From contig JAADHY010000034.1 in assembly GCA_013151585.1 (NCBI GenBank), positions 1-9,719 on the forward strand: 9,719 nucleotides of DNA. Reading direction: 5' to 3'. The notes under the pieces are model-generated. The model was not told where the DNA came from and ran no database searches. It saw only the letters and a program-made list of their open reading frames with translations. This document shows positions 7,060-9,719 of this stretch, one piece after another. Positions within the stretch are counted from its first letter, which is position 1; each line of letters begins with the position of its first letter. This DNA comes from Planctomycetota bacterium. GTDB taxonomy: Bacteria > Planctomycetota > Planctomycetia > Planctomycetales > Planctomycetaceae. A program made the position numbers and the translations under genes.

Positions 7060-7086
7060 TTGCCAGTTCCAGCAGGAACGTCTAAC
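7060..7086 (+). promoter_or_regulatory. Possible promoter with an inverted repeat in the spacer
   Basis: TTGCCA (7060-7065, five of six -35 bases) and TCTAAC (7081-7086, four of six -10 bases) flank a 15-base spacer. The spacer is almost wholly filled by the inverted repeat GTTCC-AGCA-GGAAC (7066-7079). The spacer is shorter than the usual 16-18. The inverted repeat could be an operator or a small hairpin near the acyltransferase start codon. Confidence 0.2.
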
Positions 7087-7094
7087 TTTTCCCC

Positions 7095-7787
7095 ATGTCG
7101 GGTCAAAAAGACTTCAGTCAGAGCAGGTCATTGCCGTCACCGCAGCGTCGGAACTGGGTCTGGTTCAGTCTCCAGATGCTGTTGCGGTTTTTCTTTGTCG
7201 AGTGGTTGGGCTATCGAGCGCGGGGGCACGAGAAGCTGCCGCGAGAGGGCGGAGCCCTTTTGCTGATCAACCATCAGAGTCACCTGGACCCTCTGCTAGT
7301 CGGTTTACCCCTTCGGCGGCCGATCAGTTACGTTGCGCGGCACAACCTTTTCCCCGTTCCGATCGTTGGTTGGATTCTTCGGCGTACTTACGTCATGCCT
7401 ATCAACCAGAACCAGCCGGGAGCGTCAGTCATTCGTGAAGCGGTTCGACGGCTGGAGCATGGGTTTCTGGTCGGCATCTTCCCCGAAGGCAGCCGTACGA
7501 ACGACGGGAAAGTGGCGGAATTGAAGCCCGGCTTCGCCATGCTGTTGCGGCGGGCGCATGTCCCGGTATATCCGGTCGGCGTGGCCGGTGCCTTCGAGGT
7601 CTTTCCACGCGGCTCGTGCGTGATCAAACCAGGCCGCGTGCGCGTCGTCTTTGGGGACCCTTTCGAGCCACCGGAACTGCAGGACCTGTGCCAACGCGGC
7701 CGCGAACCGGAGCTGCTCCGCCTGGTCCGCGGCCGGATTATCCAGTGCCAGCGTGAAGCCGAACAATGGCGCCGCCGCTCGCGATGA
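7095..7787 (+). CDS. PlsC-type 1-acylglycerol-3-phosphate acyltransferase family protein
   Basis: This is a 230-residue membrane-associated acyltransferase of the family that acylates lysophosphatidate in phospholipid synthesis; related members acylate other lipids. A hydrophobic segment precedes the catalytic core (about residues 21-38). The core has the NHQSHLDP motif with the catalytic His60 and Asp65 (HX4D), FPEGSRT (129-135) for phosphate binding, and VPVYPVGVAG (156-165), the fourth conserved block. Its size is typical of short PlsC proteins. It is 113 bases downstream of the UroD-like gene, behind a hairpin, so it may have its own promoter. The ribosome binding site is poor: AGGA at 7074-7077 is 17 bases from the ATG. 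It converges with the propeller gene. The acyl acceptor is not proven. Confidence 0.88.
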   Translation: MSGQKDFSQSRSLPSPQRRNWVWFSLQMLLRFFFVEWLGYRARGHEKLPREGGALLLINHQSHLDPLLVGLPLRRPISYVARHNLFPVPIVGWILRRTYVMPINQNQPGASVIREAVRRLEHGFLVGIFPEGSRTNDGKVAELKPGFAMLLRRAHVPVYPVGVAGAFEVFPRGSCVIKPGRVRVVFGDPFEPPELQDLCQRGREPELLRLVRGRIIQCQREAEQWRRRSR

Positions 7788-7886
7788 CTCCCTTGGTGCC
7801 CTCTGCGACTGCCATCCTGGGGCCGCTCGGTCGCCGCGAATCCCTGACTCGGACGAAACGCGCGGAATATCACTGCGTGCGCCTTT

Positions 7887-7905
7887 CGACGTCGTCGGGA
7901 CGTCG
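7887..7905 (-). terminator. Hairpin directly after the propeller gene stop codon
   Basis: CGACGTC (7887-7893) and GACGTCG (7899-7905) form a perfect 7-base stem with a five-base loop, beginning on the base after the minus-strand TGA (7908-7906). The sequence also reads as a direct repeat of GACGTCGT. No T-run follows on the minus strand. It lies in the 118-base gap between two convergent genes and may serve as a weak or bidirectional terminator or a transcript-end stabiliser. Confidence 0.3.
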
Positions 7906-9719
7906 TCAATCCGCAGACGGCTCCACCGGAGCGGACGACGCGGCGATGCGCAGCCGCTCGTTGTACGTGCGTAGCTCGACGTACTTTTCGGCCACGTTGA
8001 CATCCACCGATGTGAAGTTGCTGTAGTATGTGGGAACTTCTACCCGCACCACCGCACGGCCGTCTCGTTTGTCGAGGAACAGAATTCCCAACGACCGATA
8101 GCTCAGCTTTCCTTCCTGTTTCGGTTTCTGAACAGCGAAAACGAGGTAGGGAGAAAGGTCGAACTGTTCCAGCACCAGTGCCTGTTGGGCCACCCGCTGC
8201 GACCAAAGTCGCCGTCCGGTATGGCGGTCATAGGCGAAAAGGTAGCCATGGGTGCGAACGGACGGAAGCGGTTGGGAAAAGAAGCTCGATTGCCGCTGAT
8301 TGACGACGATGTAGAACTGATCGGGATCGGCGACCAGATATCGATCCGACGCGGTGCGTAGTAAAGCGGCGAGGCTCGCCGGACGCTGGAGACGTTCGGA
8401 CGTTGTTTTGTTCGGAGCGACATCCGGGCTCGCCTCGGACCGCACCGCCGCAAGCGAAAGGGCTTCGAGAGGCTCTCGGCGGCCGTTGACCAGATCGAAT
8501 CGCTCCACCGAGCCGTCGCCACTGAGGACGCACAGGTGTCGGCGGTCCAGCGGAGCCACGGCGAGGTCCCATGCAAACGACTCGCGCCACCGCAGGCGGC
8601 CACTGCGCACGTCGATTCGTTTCAGCGTGGCGCGGCGCTGCGGCAGTCCACTCGAAGAGACCGACGCCGTCTCTGTTTGGAACACGGTCACTTCGGAGCC
8701 GCTCATGTGCAAAGCCCGCGTCAAGAGCTCAATCAAATTGCGAACTGGGATTGGCTTGCCGTCGTCGGTTCTCAGAGCGGCCGCCTTCTGTCGTTCTGGC
8801 GGGATCAAATAAACCACGCTGTCGGTGGCGAGCAGGCGAGTTTGGGGGCTCAGTCCCTGAAGCCTCCAGACTGGCTCTCCCGTCCGGACGTCCAGGACGA
8901 TCAATTCTCGTCGCGCTCGCAAGCAGACATGGCGAGCGCCAACAAAGACGACCGCCCGTTCCGCACGCGATCGTTCCAGAAGCCCAGCGGACGCCATCAG
9001 CGAGTTCCACGAGCTGAAAGCATGAGCGGTCGCTCGACGGCCGACGCTGGCCGAAATACGGAGTAAAGGATCAGGCAGGCCGAACGTCCAAACAACGCGA
9101 CGGTGCGGCACGTCCAGACTGTGCAGCACCCCGCCGTGCAGCACCAACAACCGATGCCCCGTGGCGTACAGGGCGCATCGAGCGTTTGGCGACCGCGATG
9201 GCAAGGACTGAAGCGGCACCGACCACCAGACCGATTCGTCGCCCGTTCGAGCGATCTCCAGCCGCTGGTCAGCTTGCGCATACCGAAGTCGATAACTGAC
9301 GAGAAAGTCCGCGTCGCCGGATGCCGCTAGTTCCCAACGGCGAGGCAGAAAACGGCCCCCGGTGCGGACCACCCGAAAGTGGGAATCATCCCAGCCGGCG
9401 AAACGACGCCAGCCCGTTCGAGTCGTCTGATCCGAGTCGCGCAGCCGCTGCCAATGCTCGGCGGCCGTCTCCGAGTCGGACACACGCACGTCAGGAAACC
9501 GCTTCGCCAGTTCGCGGTAGATTGGAACGGCATCTTGAGGAACACCAGCGTGTCGCAACAATTCCGCCAACTGAATCAAGGCTCGAGCGGCTCCATCGCC
9601 GGCAGCCGGATCGTGCCACGCTGCCTCGGCCGTCTCACGCAGGATCGACTCAGCTTCTAGCAAGTGGCCTGCGTCGGCGCACCGGCGAGCCAGCGTCAGC
9701 GCAAACTCGCGCGCAGCCG
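7906..9719 (-). CDS. TPR and PQQ-like beta-propeller repeat protein, 5' end beyond window
   Basis: The reading frame stays open to the window edge, so the true start is outside. At least 603 codons are visible. A TTG at 9661-9663 is an open-frame start only, since good protein sequence (EFALTLARRCADAGH) precedes it. Numbering from that TTG, residues about 1-60 are helical TPR-like repeats, including LAELLRHAG and AVPIYRELAKRFPDV. The rest reads as a beta-propeller with PQQ-like blade signatures: LIVLDVRTGEPVW (254-266), RIDVRSGRLRW (349-359), FAYDRHTGRRLW (476-487) and FLDKRDGRAV (529-538). Such repeats are used for protein binding, as in BamB, or in quinoprotein enzymes. The visible part shows no obvious cofactor or catalytic motif, so binding or scaffolding is likelier. 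TPR plus PQQ-like fusions are common in planctomycetes. Its exact role is unknown. Confidence 0.85.
   Translation of the reverse strand, partial: AAREFALTLARRCADAGHLLEAESILRETAEAAWHDPAAGDGAARALIQLAELLRHAGVPQDAVPIYRELAKRFPDVRVSDSETAAEHWQRLRDSDQTTRTGWRRFAGWDDSHFRVVRTGGRFLPRRWELAASGDADFLVSYRLRYAQADQRLEIARTGDESVWWSVPLQSLPSRSPNARCALYATGHRLLVLHGGVLHSLDVPHRRVVWTFGLPDPLLRISASVGRRATAHAFSSWNSLMASAGLLERSRAERAVVFVGARHVCLRARRELIVLDVRTGEPVWRLQGLSPQTRLLATDSVVYLIPPERQKAAALRTDDGKPIPVRNLIELLTRALHMSGSEVTVFQTETASVSSSGLPQRRATLKRIDVRSGRLRWRESFAWDLAVAPLDRRHLCVLSGDGSVERFDLVNGRREPLEALSLAAVRSEASPDVAPNKTTSERLQRPASLAALLRTASDRYLVADPDQFYIVVNQRQSSFFSQPLPSVRTHGYLFAYDRHTGRRLWSQRVAQQALVLEQFDLSPYLVFAVQKPKQEGKLSYRSLGILFLDKRDGRAVVRVEVPTYYSNFTSVDVNVAEKYVELRTYNERLRIAASSAPVEPSAD

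Noticed and set aside
7388..8206. 272-codon minus-strand open frame overlapping the acyltransferase and propeller genes
   Set aside because: It overlaps two well-supported genes, and its translation has no recognisable domain.

Overview
The window looks like chromosomal DNA of a free-living planctomycete, most likely in or near the Pirellulales. The support is indirect: GC-rich codon use, large gaps between genes, a Tat-exported Gfo/Idh/MocA oxidoreductase next to a TIM-barrel sugar isomerase/epimerase, a secreted family-20 glycoside hydrolase, and a TPR plus PQQ-like beta-propeller protein. This is a gene repertoire typical of polysaccharide-degrading planctomycetes. No rRNA, tRNA, CRISPR array, intact transposase or phage gene is visible.

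Layout. Positions 1-1452 carry no convincing conserved gene. There is one weak minus-strand ORF with a single membrane helix (500-838), a sigma70-like promoter candidate facing it, and a pair of small hairpins at 1142-1183. At 1453-3012 (minus) lies a secreted GH20-type beta-hexosaminidase-like enzyme. The gap 3013-3853 separates it from a divergent plus-strand cluster. The gap holds what looks like a frameshifted, decayed coding region on the minus strand (about 3169-3552) and a degenerate heptanucleotide tandem repeat (3736-3777). The plus-strand cluster is a Tat-signal Gfo/Idh/MocA oxidoreductase (3854-5104), a sugar phosphate isomerase/epimerase-like TIM barrel (5161-5991) and a divergent uroporphyrinogen-decarboxylase-fold protein (6019-6981). 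A PlsC-type acyltransferase follows after 113 bp (7095-7787). Convergent to it on the minus strand is a TPR/PQQ-like propeller protein (7906-9719), whose 5' end lies beyond the window.

How the genes may work together (inference). The GH20 enzyme would release amino sugars or related residues outside the cytoplasm. The oxidoreductase and TIM-barrel pair fits oxidation and rearrangement of a sugar or glycoside. The UroD-fold protein is the odd partner: by hand comparison it lacks both the substrate-binding arginine motif of HemE and the zinc ligands of the corrinoid methyltransferases of this fold. The oxidoreductase carries a twin-arginine export signal but the TIM-barrel and UroD-like proteins carry none, so the pathway would be split between compartments. 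The acyltransferase and the propeller protein look like separate housekeeping or envelope functions.

I found no clearly new defence, mobile or RNA system. The items most worth a second look are the UroD-like protein in its operon, the decayed gene upstream of the GH20 gene, and the paired hairpin structures directly after two stop codons.
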